Source of the DNA: Massilia sp. Root335
GTDB taxonomy: Bacteria; Pseudomonadota; Gammaproteobacteria; Burkholderiales; Burkholderiaceae_D
Direction: 5' to 3'
Assembly (NCBI RefSeq): GCF_001425685.1
Contig: NZ_LMCY01000011.1
Coordinates: 32,975-71,395 of the forward strand
DNA length: 38,421 bases
Made by a program: the position numbers and the translations under genes. How positions within the stretch are numbered: the first letter of the stretch is position 1; each line of letters starts with the position of its first letter. This document shows, one piece after another, positions 23,680-32,960 of the stretch. Under the pieces are notes generated by a model. The model ran no database searches. It saw only the letters and a list, made by a program, of their open reading frames with translations, and was not told where the DNA came from.

Positions 23680-26303
23680 GACGCGGCGCGCTCCTCGCGT
23701 GCGCGCTCGCGGCCGCGCACGCGCACGCCCAGGACGCGCGCGCCGTGCGCGAGCCCGTCGTGCCGCCCGCGTGCGCGGTGCTGACCGGCGACGCCACCGC
23801 CACGGGCCGCGACGACGCCGCGCGCATCCAGGCCGCCATCGACAAGTGCGCGCCCGGCCACGCCGTCGTGCTCGCGGCCAGCAATGACGCCCGCAGCTTC
23901 GTGTCCGGCCCCCTGCAGCTGCGCGCCGGCGTGACCCTGCTCGTCGACGCGGGCGCCACGCTGTACGCGAGCACCGATCCGCGCCTGTTCGACCGCGGCG
24001 CCGGCACGTGCGGCACGAACGACGCATCGGGCCGCGGCTGCCGTCCGTTCATCACGGCGGACAATGTACGCGGCGCCGGCATCATGGGCGCCGGCACCAT
24101 CGACGGCCAGGGCGGCCAGCGCATCGACGGCAAGGCCGAGACCTGGTGGCAGATCGCCCGCCGCGCGCAAAAGGAAAAGACCCGGCAAAACGTGCCGCGC
24201 CTGATCCAGCTCGACAAGGCACGCGACTTCACCCTGTACCGCATCACGCTCAAGAATTCACCGAACTTCCACGTCACGCTGAACAGCGTCGACGGCTTCA
24301 CCGCGTGGGGCGTCACGATCGACACGCCGCACGACGCGCGCAACACGGACGGCATCGATCCGATCTCGTCGCGCAACGTCACCATCGCGCACAGCGTCAT
24401 CCGCACCGGCGACGACAACGTGGCCGTCAAGGCCGGCGGCGCCGGGCCGACCGAGAATATCTCGATCCTGCACAACCGCTTCTACAGCGGCCACGGCATG
24501 TCGATCGGCAGCGAGACGAACGGCGGCGTGCACCGCATGCTCGTCGAGGACCTCACGATGGACGGGACGACGTCCGGCCTGCGCATCAAGAGCAACGACA
24601 TGCGCGGCGGGAAGGTCGACGACGTCGTCTACCGCGACGTCTGCCTGCGCGATGTCCGCTCGCCGATCGAGATCACGACGCATTACGAACAACCCGCGCA
24701 GCCGGGCAGCCTGGTGCCCGACTATGCCGGCATCCGCCTGGAACGGGTGCGCAGCACGACGCCGGGCCGCATCCTGCTGCAGGGCTACGACGACGCGCAT
24801 CCGCTCGTGCTGGCCCTGCAGGACGTGGCCATCGCCGCCGGGTCGGAGGTGAAGCAGGAACACGCGCGCCTGCAGGGCGCGTTCGGCGCGGCGTCCGACT
24901 GCGCGGGACGGTTCGCGCCGTTTCCCGAGCGGGCGGTCCGCGACCCGCGCCCGCAACTGACGGCCGCACAAGCCCGCGCCTACGACTACCGCGAGGTGCT
25001 GAAATACGTGGGCCCGGTCGGCAACGAGCGCGTCGACCCGTGGGACCCGCTGGCCGATCCGCTCGCGGGCAAGGCCGACATCAAGGCCGACATCAAGGCC
25101 GACTACACGGTCGACCCGCGCGCGCCGGCCGACGGCGCCACCCGCTTCGCCACCGTGCAGGCGGCGGTCGGGCGCGCCGTGGCGGCCGGCGGCACGCGGC
25201 GCATCGTCATCCGCGTCAACCCCGGCACCTACCGTGAACTCGTCTACGTGCCGCCCGGCGCGCCGCCGATCACGCTTCTCGGGGCCGGGGCCGACGCGCA
25301 GGCCGTGCGCATCAGCGCGGCCCTGGACGCGTCGACGACGGGCGCCGCCTACCGCGCCCGCCATGGCGCCGAATTCGAACACGCGCCGGCGTCAATCCGT
25401 GCGATGTACGACGCGCTGAAGGATTTGCCTGCCCTCCAGACGACGGGCTCCGCCACGGTGTGGGTGCGCGCGGACGGCTTCCAGGCCCGCGATCTCACGA
25501 TCGAGAATGCGTACAACCGCGACGGCGCCATGGCGCATCCGGAATGCAGCGGCGACAACTGCCCGGACACGACCGGCGGCAGCCGCGTGCACCACCAGGC
25601 CGTCGCGCTGCGCGTGGACGGCGCCGACAAGGCGCAGTTCGAACGCGTGCGCCTGCTCGGCCTCCAGGACACGCTGTTCCTCAGCTCGAAGGACGGCAGC
25701 GCGACGGTGCGCAGCTTCTTCCACGACGCGCACATCGAGGGCGACGTCGACTTCATCTTCGGCGACACCATCGCCGTCTTCAAGGACTGCGACGTGCACG
25801 CCGTCGGCGGCCGCGCCGCGTCGTACGTGGCGGCGCCGGACACGAACCGGCGCGCGAAATACGGCTTCGTGTTCGACGGCTGCCGCTTCACCAGCGATGC
25901 GCCGGGCGCGGCGCATACGCGGTTCCATTTCGCCCGCCAGTGGTTCCACAACGAGCGCTGCACGCCGTACGGCTTCGTCCCCGTCGACGGCTATACGTGC
26001 CGGCTGGGCGACGTCGACGTGTACAAGGCCCCGAACGGCACGATCCGCAAGCGCACGCTGGAGACGGTCGGCAAGGCCGTGATCCTGCGCTCGCGCATCG
26101 GCCCGTATTTCGAAAAGACGGCGCCGTGGTCGGAATGGAACCGCAACGGCACGCTGGCGCACCGCCCGGCGCAGTTCAGCTCCGACGATTACTGGAACAA
26201 CCTGGCCGGCACCGCCTTCGACCCGGCCGCGGCGCTGGGCGACGGGCCCCGCCCCGTCCCCGCCGACATCTATCTCGGCGAATACGACAACACCAATGAA
26301 TGA
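23676..26303 (+). CDS. Bifunctional polygalacturonase (GH28)-pectin methylesterase (CE8) fusion
   Basis: 875 residues. A signal peptide leads into a GH28 beta-helix (about 30-420) with the full catalytic set: NTDG (223-226), GDDN (Asp246, Asp247), GHG (His273) and RIKS (303-306). A linker around 450-480 contains DIKADIKAD, encoded by 12-bp tandem repeats. The CE8 domain (about 478-875) has QAVAL (641-645), LQDTLF (Asp665), GDVDFIFGD (Asp692) and FARQW (Arg754) in place of the usual GRPW. The fused product could demethylate and hydrolyse homogalacturonan in one place. Start TTG 23676 overlaps the preceding TGA, with GGAGG six bases upstream. Confidence 0.88.
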   Translation: MRRGALLACALAAAHAHAQDARAVREPVVPPACAVLTGDATATGRDDAARIQAAIDKCAPGHAVVLAASNDARSFVSGPLQLRAGVTLLVDAGATLYASTDPRLFDRGAGTCGTNDASGRGCRPFITADNVRGAGIMGAGTIDGQGGQRIDGKAETWWQIARRAQKEKTRQNVPRLIQLDKARDFTLYRITLKNSPNFHVTLNSVDGFTAWGVTIDTPHDARNTDGIDPISSRNVTIAHSVIRTGDDNVAVKAGGAGPTENISILHNRFYSGHGMSIGSETNGGVHRMLVEDLTMDGTTSGLRIKSNDMRGGKVDDVVYRDVCLRDVRSPIEITTHYEQPAQPGSLVPDYAGIRLERVRSTTPGRILLQGYDDAHPLVLALQDVAIAAGSEVKQEHARLQGAFGAASDCAGRFAPFPERAVRDPRPQLTAAQARAYDYREVLKYVGPVGNERVDPWDPLADPLAGKADIKADIKADYTVDPRAPADGATRFATVQAAVGRAVAAGGTRRIVIRVNPGTYRELVYVPPGAPPITLLGAGADAQAVRISAALDASTTGAAYRARHGAEFEHAPASIRAMYDALKDLPALQTTGSATVWVRADGFQARDLTIENAYNRDGAMAHPECSGDNCPDTTGGSRVHHQAVALRVDGADKAQFERVRLLGLQDTLFLSSKDGSATVRSFFHDAHIEGDVDFIFGDTIAVFKDCDVHAVGGRAASYVAAPDTNRRAKYGFVFDGCRFTSDAPGAAHTRFHFARQWFHNERCTPYGFVPVDGYTCRLGDVDVYKAPNGTIRKRTLETVGKAVILRSRIGPYFEKTAPWSEWNRNGTLAHRPAQFSSDDYWNNLAGTAFDPAAALGDGPRPVPADIYLGEYDNTNE
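25071..25103 (+). repeat. 12-bp tandem repeat in the GH28-CE8 linker
   Basis: AAGGCCGACATC is repeated 2.75 times without mismatch. It encodes KADI-KADI-KAD between the two enzyme domains. Repeat number could change the linker length in frame. Confidence 0.8.
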
Positions 26304-26313
26304 CGGAGACACC

Positions 26314-28179
26314 ATGAAGCATCCCTTCGACGCCCGCCGTGGCTTCTTGAAGAGCGCCGCCGTCGCCGGCCTCGCGCTGTCCGGCCCCGCCCACGCGCTG
26401 GCCGCGGCGAACAAGGCCGCGGGCGCCGGCGATCCGTGGCGGGAAGCGGCGCGCATCGCGCGGCGCCTCGCCAATCCGGTCAAGTTCCGCAAGGCCGATT
26501 ACCCCGTGACCGACTTCGGCGCGGCGCCGTGCAAGCTCGTGCCCGTGAAGGCGTGGATCTCGTTCGAAGACCAGGCAACCGTGCAGACGCCCGCGCCGGG
26601 TGCGCACGACTGCTACGCCGCGATCCGGGCCGCCATCGAAAAATGCCACGGCGAGGGCGGCGGGCGCGTCGTCATCCCGCGCGGCGACTGGTTCTGCGCC
26701 GGTCCCATCGTGCTGCTGTCGAACGTGAACGTGCACCTCGCGCGCGGCGCCCACGTCTACTTCAGCAACGATCCGGCCGACTACGCGAAATACGGCGACG
26801 TCGATTGCGGACCGAACGGCAAGCTGGTCGTGTCGCGCTGGCAGAGCAACGACTGCCTGAACTTCTCCTCGATGATCTACGCCCGCAACCAGGACAACAT
26901 CGCCCTCACCGGCGACGACTGGACCGCGATCCTCGACGGCCAGGGCGGCGTGCCGTTCGCCGGCCGCGCCGACTGCTGGTGGACGTGGAAGGGCAGGAAC
27001 GCGACCGTCAACTCCGTCGCCCAGGACAAATCGCCGAACTACGTGCCCGGCAAGCTGGCGCAGAACCACGTCAACGAACTGAATCCGAAGTCGCTGGCGG
27101 AGGTCGCGCCCAACCTGCCGGATGACAGGCGCCGGCTGATCCAGGGCGACGGCGACAAGTGGCGCGCGGACGACGCCTACCTGCCCGCGCTGTCGGAAGC
27201 CGGCGTGCCGCTCGAGAAGCGCGTGTTCGGCCTGGGGCATTACCTGCGCCCGCCGATGATCCAACTGATCGGGTGCACGAACGTGCTGCTGGAGGGCTAC
27301 CAGGTGACGCACACGCCGTTCTGGCAGCACCACCCGGTCGCCTGCCGCAATCTCGCGATCCGCAAGGTGCACGCGAACAGCCTGGGCCCGAACAGCGACG
27401 GCTTCGATCCGGAAGCCTGCGACACGGTGCTCGTCGAAGGCTGCCAGTTCAACACGGGCGACGACTGCATCGCCATCAAGGCCGGCAAGAACCTCGATAC
27501 GCAATACGGCCCGTCGCAGAACATCGTCATCCAGAAATGCACGATGCAGAGCGGCCACGGCGCCGTCACGCTGGGCAGCGAGATGGCCGGCGGCATCCAG
27601 AACGTGTACGCGCAGGACCTCGTGTTCGAGAACATGAACTGGGCGACGAATCCGCTGAACACGGCCATCCGGCTGAAGACGAACATGAACCGCGGCGGCT
27701 TCCTGCGCAATTTTTACGTGCGCAACGTGAGCATCCCGAACGGCGTGCAGACGAGCCCCTCGTTCTACGCGTCGCTGCCCGGGTCCCCGATCGCGTCGAA
27801 GACGGTCGCCACGGCCGCCGGCGCGGTCGTCACGTTCGACTGCGACTACACGCCGCGCGCGGACAACGTGCGCGTGCGTCCGCCCGAGGTGCGCAACGTC
27901 CACATCTCGAACGTCAGGGTGGGCAACGTGAAGACGAAGGACGGCAGGCAGGCGTCGTGCTACCAGGCCTTCGTCATCCTCGGCCCCGTCGCTTCCGACT
28001 ACAACGGCCCGGCGCCGGCGCCCGCCGTCCTGCCGGTGCGCGACGTGACGATCGCGGACTGCGACTTCGGCACGCCCGTCGATGCCGACCACCCGTGGTA
28101 CACGTACAATGTGCGGGGACTGAAACTGGCCAACGTGACCATCGGCGGGAAGCGCTACGACACGGTCCTGTCGGCGTAA
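26314..28179 (+). CDS. GH28 family glycoside hydrolase (exo-polygalacturonase-like), Tat-exported
   Basis: 621 residues. The N-terminus carries a twin-arginine signal (DARRGFLKSAAVAGLAL). The beta-helix domain has the GH28 motifs NSDG (360-363), GDD (Asp383, Asp384), SGHG (His415) and RLKT (453-456). A large insertion before the catalytic part (about 200-330) includes a WWTWKGRNATVN segment. The length and insertion suggest an exo-acting enzyme or one acting on rhamnogalacturonan; the motif set does not decide which. ATG 26314 is preceded by GGAG; an in-frame ATG at 26296 overlaps the upstream stop. Last gene of the operon, followed at once by a strong hairpin. Tat export contrasts with the Sec signal of the fusion enzyme. 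Confidence 0.85.
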   Translation: MKHPFDARRGFLKSAAVAGLALSGPAHALAAANKAAGAGDPWREAARIARRLANPVKFRKADYPVTDFGAAPCKLVPVKAWISFEDQATVQTPAPGAHDCYAAIRAAIEKCHGEGGGRVVIPRGDWFCAGPIVLLSNVNVHLARGAHVYFSNDPADYAKYGDVDCGPNGKLVVSRWQSNDCLNFSSMIYARNQDNIALTGDDWTAILDGQGGVPFAGRADCWWTWKGRNATVNSVAQDKSPNYVPGKLAQNHVNELNPKSLAEVAPNLPDDRRRLIQGDGDKWRADDAYLPALSEAGVPLEKRVFGLGHYLRPPMIQLIGCTNVLLEGYQVTHTPFWQHHPVACRNLAIRKVHANSLGPNSDGFDPEACDTVLVEGCQFNTGDDCIAIKAGKNLDTQYGPSQNIVIQKCTMQSGHGAVTLGSEMAGGIQNVYAQDLVFENMNWATNPLNTAIRLKTNMNRGGFLRNFYVRNVSIPNGVQTSPSFYASLPGSPIASKTVATAAGAVVTFDCDYTPRADNVRVRPPEVRNVHISNVRVGNVKTKDGRQASCYQAFVILGPVASDYNGPAPAPAVLPVRDVTIADCDFGTPVDADHPWYTYNVRGLKLANVTIGGKRYDTVLSA

Positions 28180-28187
28180 ACAGAGGC

Positions 28188-28215
28188 CGTCGTTCCCGCC
28201 TCCGCGGGAACGACG
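28188..28215. repeat. REP-like palindrome, copy 1
   Basis: CGTCGTTCCCGC-ctcc-GCGGGAACGACG, a perfect 12-bp stem with a 4-base loop, nine bases after the GH28 stop. It can act as a transcript 3' end stabiliser. Related copies are at 28275-28300, 28352-28380 and 38384-38406. Confidence 0.7.
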
Positions 28216-28279
28216 TGTGAGCACGATCCGCGCCAAGCGCTGCGACGGAGCGCTGTCGGCCCGTTGTCCATAAGCCGTC

Positions 28280-28309
28280 GTTCCCGCGCAGGCGGGAACC
28301 TCATTTTTT
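28280..28309 (+). terminator. Rho-independent terminator built on REP-like copy 2
   Basis: GTTCCCGC-gcag-GCGGGAAC (8-bp perfect stem, 28280-28299) is followed by ctca and six T residues (28304-28309). It is the best terminator for the pectin operon. The full element begins at CCGTCGTTCCC near 28275. Confidence 0.6.
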
Positions 28310-28351
28310 CGCACATCGTCCGCGTTTGACTTGGGCGCCATGCACGCGACC

Positions 28352-28380
28352 TGGGTTCTCGCCTCCGCGGGAACGACGGT
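28352..28380 (-). repeat. REP-like element, copy 3, inverted relative to copy 2
   Basis: Read on the minus strand the element starts CGTCGTTCCCGCGGAGGCGAG, like copy 2 with few changes. Copies 2 and 3 thus form an inverted pair about 50 bp apart, as in BIME-type composites. One stem base is mismatched (TTCTCGC). Confidence 0.6.
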
Positions 28381-28419
28381 GTCATACGCTTGCACTACAA
28401 TGCCGTCACCTCACTCTGC

Positions 28420-29442
28420 ATGGGATGGATGATGGCGACACCGGCGTTCAACTACGGCTCCGACATCTCGGGGCTCGTCTGGGGCTTCCTGTTGAACGGC
28501 GCCGGGCCGGCGCTGCCGGTCGACGCGGGGGAAGCCGAGGCGTGGTTGCGCGCCCCCGTGCCCGGCCAGTTCGTCTGGCTGCACTTCAATCTCTCGAACG
28601 CAGCCAGCGAGCGCTGGCTGCGCGCCCACGCCGGCCTGCCGGACGAATTCTACGAAACCCTGCACCAGGGCTCGCGCTCGACCCGCATCGAGATCGCGGA
28701 CGACGCCCTGATCGCCGTCGTCAACGACGTGCTGCATAATTTTTCCGTCGACACGGCCGAGATCTCCACCTTGTGGGCGCACGTGACGCCGCGCGGCGTC
28801 ATCACTGCTCGCCGCAAGCCGTTGGAATCGATCGAGCGCCTGCGCCAGGACGTGCTGCAGGGCGCGCCGCTGCGCTCGAGCGTCGAGCTGCTCGTGCACC
28901 TGCTGCGCGACCAGGCCGACGTCCTCGTCAACATCGTGCGCGACGCCGTGGCGCGGGTCGACGCCACCGAGGACCAGCTGCTGGCCGGCCGGGTCACGCG
29001 CCGGCGCGAGGACCTGGGCGCGCTGCGCCGGGTGCTCGTCCGCCTGCAACGGCTGCTGGCGCCGGAACCGGCCGCCCTGTTCCGCCTGCTGCAGCGGCCG
29101 CCGGCCTGGGTCGCGCCGGAAGACCGCCAGGAGCTGCGCCAGTCGACCGAGGAATTCACGGTCGTGCTGTCCGACCTCGCCGCGCTGCAGGAACGGATCA
29201 AGCTGCTGCAGGAAGAGATCGCGGCCCAGGTGAACGAGGACAACAACCGCAGCCTGTTCCTGCTGACCATCGTGACGGTGATGGCCCTGCCCATCAACTT
29301 GATCGCCGGCCTGCTGGGCATGAACGTGGGCGGGGTGCCGCTGGCGCAGCATCCGCACGGGTTCTGGGTCGTGCTTGGCTTTACGGCCCTGGTGACGGGC
29401 GCCATCGCCTGGCTGCTGCTGCGTCTGCAGCGGCCGCGCTGA
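28420..29442 (+). CDS. CorA/ZntB-family metal transporter
   Basis: About 340 residues. A large cytoplasmic N-domain (VWLHFNLSNAASERWLRAHAGLP, TLWAHVTPRGVITARRKPLESIERL) is followed by a long helix and two C-terminal membrane helices. The signature GMN is at 300-302 (LLGMNVGG). ZntB-like features include GLVWGFLLNG at the N-terminus and NEDNNRSLFLLTIVTVMALPINLIAG before the first helix. The protein should be a pentameric inner-membrane channel moving zinc or magnesium. ATGs at 28420, 28429 and 28432 are possible starts. A TACAAT box at 28396-28401 would put the start point near 28408. It is not clearly tied to the pectin locus. Confidence 0.82.
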   Translation: MGWMMATPAFNYGSDISGLVWGFLLNGAGPALPVDAGEAEAWLRAPVPGQFVWLHFNLSNAASERWLRAHAGLPDEFYETLHQGSRSTRIEIADDALIAVVNDVLHNFSVDTAEISTLWAHVTPRGVITARRKPLESIERLRQDVLQGAPLRSSVELLVHLLRDQADVLVNIVRDAVARVDATEDQLLAGRVTRRREDLGALRRVLVRLQRLLAPEPAALFRLLQRPPAWVAPEDRQELRQSTEEFTVVLSDLAALQERIKLLQEEIAAQVNEDNNRSLFLLTIVTVMALPINLIAGLLGMNVGGVPLAQHPHGFWVVLGFTALVTGAIAWLLLRLQRPR

Positions 29443-29687
29443 CTTAACATACCTTTACCATATCAAAACAAGATATATCCCCCAGCATTGGGCATAACTC
29501 GTTTCCCGGCGTCACGCTAAGCTTCTTGCCTCAGGAAAAGTCCGCACGCCAGGGCAGCCGTGCGCGCCGCGACCGACGGTAGAATGGCCGCAAACGCCGG
29601 CGCCAGCCTCTGCTACCGCCGGCCTGCGCGCCGCTTCCCGCCCGGCCGGCTGCGGCTTTCCGTCCATCCGAATCGCAGAAGAAGACC
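29443..29687 (+). other. Gene-free leader upstream of galT
   Basis: 245 bp without a credible ORF. The first 60 bases are unusually AT-rich for this genome (runs around 29443-29485), consistent with a promoter or regulator region. A TAGAAT -10-like box lies at 29580-29585 but lacks a matching -35. I see no TGGTCNGACCA operator, so the gal genes are not obviously in the pectin regulon. Confidence 0.4.
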
Positions 29688-30755
29688 ATGTTCAATCCAT
29701 CCGACCATCCGCACCGCCGTTACAACCCCCTCATGGGCGACTGGGTCCTCGTGTCCCCGCACCGCGCCAAGCGTCCGTGGCAGGGGCAGCAGGAAGCCAT
29801 CGACCGCTCGGCGCGCCCGTCGCACGACCCGACCTGCTACCTGTGCCCGGGGAATACCCGCGTCAACGGCGAAAAGAATCCCGACTACACGGGCACCTAT
29901 GTGTTCGAGAACGACTTCGCCGCGCTGATGCCGGACACCCCGGAAGCCGCGCCGGGCGCCGACCCGCTGTTCCACACGATGAGCGCGCGCGGCACGAGCC
30001 GCGTGATCTGCTTCTCGCCGGACCACGCCAAGTCCCTGCCCCAGCTGTCGCTCCCGGCCATCGAAGGCGTGATCGACACGTGGTGCGCGCAGGCCGCCGA
30101 ACTGGGCGCCACCTACCGCTGGGTCCAGGTGTTCGAGAACAAGGGCGCCGTGATGGGCTGTTCGAACCCGCACCCGCACGGCCAGATCTGGGCCACGAGC
30201 TACGTGCCGAACCTGCCGGCCGCCGAAGACCGCCAGCAGGCCGCCTACCACGCCGAACACGGCCGCCGCATGCTGCTGGACGTGGCCGAGCGCGAGATCG
30301 CCGCCGGCGAACGCGTGGTCGTCCAGACCGAGCACTGGGTCGCCATCGTCCCGTACTGGGCCGCGTGGCCGTTCGAGACGCTGGTGCTGCCGCGCTTCGC
30401 CGTGCGCCGCCTGGAAGAGCTGCAACCGGCCCAGCGCGCCGACCTGGCCGTCCTGCTGAAACGCCTGACGACCCGCTACGACAACCTGTTCCAGACCTCG
30501 TTCCCGTACTCGATGGGCTGGCACGGCGCGCCGTATCCCGTGCAGGGCGCCAGCACCGAAGACGGCGCCGGCTGGCAGCTGCACGCCCACTTCTACCCGC
30601 CGCTGCTCCGTTCCGCATCGGTGCGCAAGTTCATGGTCGGGTTCGAGATGCTTGCCGAGGCCCAGCGCGACCTGACCCCGGAACAGGCAGCCGAACGCCT
30701 GCGCGCGCAATCCGAAGTGCACTACCTTGAAACCGCATCCCCTCAATCGACCTGA
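29688..30755 (+). CDS. galT: Galactose-1-phosphate uridylyltransferase
   Basis: 355 residues with all GalT signatures. These are [20 protein letters not shown] at the N-terminus, the zinc-ligand CYLCPGN, the nucleophilic HPH motif (His162-Pro163-His164 in [10 protein letters not shown]) and the C-terminal LHAHFYPP. It swaps UMP between UDP-glucose and galactose-1-phosphate in the Leloir pathway. galK starts one base after its stop. The galactose could come from pectic galactan side chains. Confidence 0.95.
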   Translation: MFNPSDHPHRRYNPLMGDWVLVSPHRAKRPWQGQQEAIDRSARPSHDPTCYLCPGNTRVNGEKNPDYTGTYVFENDFAALMPDTPEAAPGADPLFHTMSARGTSRVICFSPDHAKSLPQLSLPAIEGVIDTWCAQAAELGATYRWVQVFENKGAVMGCSNPHPHGQIWATSYVPNLPAAEDRQQAAYHAEHGRRMLLDVAEREIAAGERVVVQTEHWVAIVPYWAAWPFETLVLPRFAVRRLEELQPAQRADLAVLLKRLTTRYDNLFQTSFPYSMGWHGAPYPVQGASTEDGAGWQLHAHFYPPLLRSASVRKFMVGFEMLAEAQRDLTPEQAAERLRAQSEVHYLETASPQST

Positions 30756-30756
30756 C

Positions 30757-31932
30757 ATGACCGATAACCGCCTCATTTCCCGCACCGACCGTACTGCCGC
30801 CGCCTTCGAAACCGCCTTCGGCACCGCGCCGACGCTGTTCGTCCAGGCCCCCGGCCGCGTCAACCTGATCGGCGAACACACCGATTACAACGACGGCCTC
30901 GTGCTGCCCTGCGCCATCGACTACCGCACCGCCATCGCGGCGCGTCCGCGCGCCGACCGCAAGGTGCGCGTGGTGGCCGCCGACTATGCCGACGCGCTCG
31001 ACGAATACGACCTCGACGCGCCGATCGCCCGCCTTGAGGCGCCGATGTGGGCGAACTACGTGCGCGGCGTGGTCGCGCAGTTCGTCGCGCGCGGCCTGCC
31101 GATGCAGGGCATGGACCTGGCCATCGCCGGCGACGTGCCGCAGGGCGCGGGCCTGTCGTCGTCGGCCTCGCTGTCGGTCGCCGTCGGCCGCCTGTTCGCG
31201 ACCCTGCCCGGCTTCGAAACGCTGTCCCCGGTCGACATCGCGCTGATCGCGCAGGCGTCGGAAAACGACTTCGTCGGCACCAAGTGCGGCAACATGGACC
31301 AGATCAGCTCCGCCTGCGGCGTCGCCGGCCACGCGCTGCTGATCGACTGCCGTTCGCTCGACGTGAAGCCCGTCCCGGTGCCGGACAACGCCGCCATCAT
31401 GATCTTCAATTCGAACGTGACGCGCGGCCTGGTCGACAGCGCCTACAACGTGCGCCGCGAACAGTGCGAGGCGGCTGCCCGCCACTTCGGCCTGCCCGCG
31501 CTGCGCGACCTCGACCTCGCGACGCTGGAAGCCCGCGGCGCCGAACTGGACCCGGTCGTGCTGCGCCGTGCGCGCCACGTCGTGACGGAGGACGACCGCG
31601 TCCTGGCCGCCGCCGACGCGCTGGCCGGCGGCGACCTCGCGCGCCTGGGCGAGCTGATGGCCGCGTCGCACGCATCGATGCGCGACGATTTCGAGATCAC
31701 CGTGCCGCCCATCGACAAGCTGGTCGACATCGTCAAGGGCGTGATCGGCCTCGAAGGCGGCGTGCGCATGACGGGCGGCGGCTTCGGCGGCTGCGTCGTG
31801 GCCGTGGTGCCGCATGCGCTGGTCGATGCGGCCCGCGCGGCGGTCGAGCGCGAGTACCGCTCGCCGGACGGCAAGCCGGCCACGATCTACGTCTGCCGCC
31901 CGGCCGCCGGCGCCGGCACGGTGACGCCATGA
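30757..31932 (+). CDS. galK: Galactokinase
   Basis: 391 residues of the GHMP kinase family. It has the galactokinase signature GRVNLIGEHTDYNDGLVLP, the phosphate-binding loop GAGLSSSASLSVAVG, KCGNMDQISSACG and C-terminal MTGGGFGGCVVAVVP. It phosphorylates galactose at C1 in the cytoplasm, supplying GalT. The ATG at 30757 comes one base after the galT stop. An earlier in-frame TTG lies inside galT and is unlikely. Its stop overlaps the next ATG (ATGA). Confidence 0.95.
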   Translation: MTDNRLISRTDRTAAAFETAFGTAPTLFVQAPGRVNLIGEHTDYNDGLVLPCAIDYRTAIAARPRADRKVRVVAADYADALDEYDLDAPIARLEAPMWANYVRGVVAQFVARGLPMQGMDLAIAGDVPQGAGLSSSASLSVAVGRLFATLPGFETLSPVDIALIAQASENDFVGTKCGNMDQISSACGVAGHALLIDCRSLDVKPVPVPDNAAIMIFNSNVTRGLVDSAYNVRREQCEAAARHFGLPALRDLDLATLEARGAELDPVVLRRARHVVTEDDRVLAAADALAGGDLARLGELMAASHASMRDDFEITVPPIDKLVDIVKGVIGLEGGVRMTGGGFGGCVVAVVPHALVDAARAAVEREYRSPDGKPATIYVCRPAAGAGTVTP

Positions 31933-32927
31933 GCTGGCAGGCGGCCGCCGGCCGCTACGGCACCATGCCGTATCCGCACTGCGGCCGCAGCGGCCTGCGG
32001 CTGTCCGCCGTGGCGCTGGGCTTGTGGCACAACTTCGGCGGCCATGATGACTTCGAACGCCAGCGCGACATCGTGCGCACGGCGTTCGACCACGGCATCA
32101 CGTGCTACGACCTCGCCAACAACTACGGTCCGCCGCCCGGATCGGCCGAGACGAATTTCGGCCGCATCCTCGAGCTGGACCTGAAGCCGCACCGCGACGA
32201 GATCGTCGTCTGCACAAAGGCCGGCTACACGATGTGGCCGGGTCCTTACGGCGACTGGGGCAGCCGCAAATACCTCGTCGCGAGCCTGGACCAGAGCCTG
32301 ACGCGCATGGGCCTGGACTACGTCGACGTCTTCTATCACCACCGTCCCGATCCCGACACGCCGCTCGAGGAGACGATGGCGGCGCTCGATTACATCGTGC
32401 GCAGCGGGCGCGCGCTGTACGCCGGCATCTCGAACTACGGCGGCGAGCGCACGGCCGCCGCGGCGGCCGAACTGCGCCGCCTGGGCACGCCGTTCGTCAT
32501 CCACCAGATGCGCTACAACATGCTCGCGCGCCAGCCCGAGACCGACCTGCTGCCCGTGCTGGAACGCGAAGGCATCGGCGGCATCGCGTTCTCGCCGCTG
32601 GCGCAGGGCCTCCTCACCGACCGCTATCTCGGCGGCGCGCTGCCGGCCGATTCGCGCGCGGCGGGGTCCGTCGGGTTCCTGAAGCCGGAACACATCACGC
32701 CGCAGCGCCTGCACATGGTCGCGGCGCTGAACGAGGTCGCGCGCACGGGCGGGCGCACGCTCGCGCAGCTGGCGCTCGCGTGGGTGAAGCGCCAGCCGGC
32801 CATCGCGTCGGTGCTGATCGGGGCCAGCAGGCCGCAACAGGTGCTCGATGCCGTGCGGGCCGTGCAGATGGCGCCGCTCAGCGGGGACGAGATCGCGGCG
32901 GTGGAGGCGATTCTCGCCGGGCAGTAG
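31929..32927 (+). CDS. Aldo/keto reductase, YghZ/Kv-beta-like
   Basis: 332 residues with a (beta/alpha)8 barrel. The catalytic tetrad is visible: Asp and Tyr in CYDLANNYG, Lys in CTKAGY, His in DVFYHHRPD. NADPH-site motifs SPLAQGLLT and ASVLIGASRPQQVLDAV are present. The NNYGPPPGSAE motif places it with L-glyceraldehyde-3-phosphate reductase/YghZ proteins. It overlaps galK by four bases (ATGA), so all three are co-translated. It may reduce a sugar aldehyde or deal with methylglyoxal; the link to galactose is by position only. galE and galM are not in this window. Confidence 0.88.
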   Translation: MSWQAAAGRYGTMPYPHCGRSGLRLSAVALGLWHNFGGHDDFERQRDIVRTAFDHGITCYDLANNYGPPPGSAETNFGRILELDLKPHRDEIVVCTKAGYTMWPGPYGDWGSRKYLVASLDQSLTRMGLDYVDVFYHHRPDPDTPLEETMAALDYIVRSGRALYAGISNYGGERTAAAAAELRRLGTPFVIHQMRYNMLARQPETDLLPVLEREGIGGIAFSPLAQGLLTDRYLGGALPADSRAAGSVGFLKPEHITPQRLHMVAALNEVARTGGRTLAQLALAWVKRQPAIASVLIGASRPQQVLDAVRAVQMAPLSGDEIAAVEAILAGQ

Positions 32928-32960
32928 GCATGCGGTCCGGACGACGCGTGGCGAGCGATC

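Noticed and set aside
28188..28380. Repeat cluster as a possible CRISPR array
   Set aside because: The units are palindromic, in both orientations and irregularly spaced, with no uniform spacers; this is a REP-type cluster.
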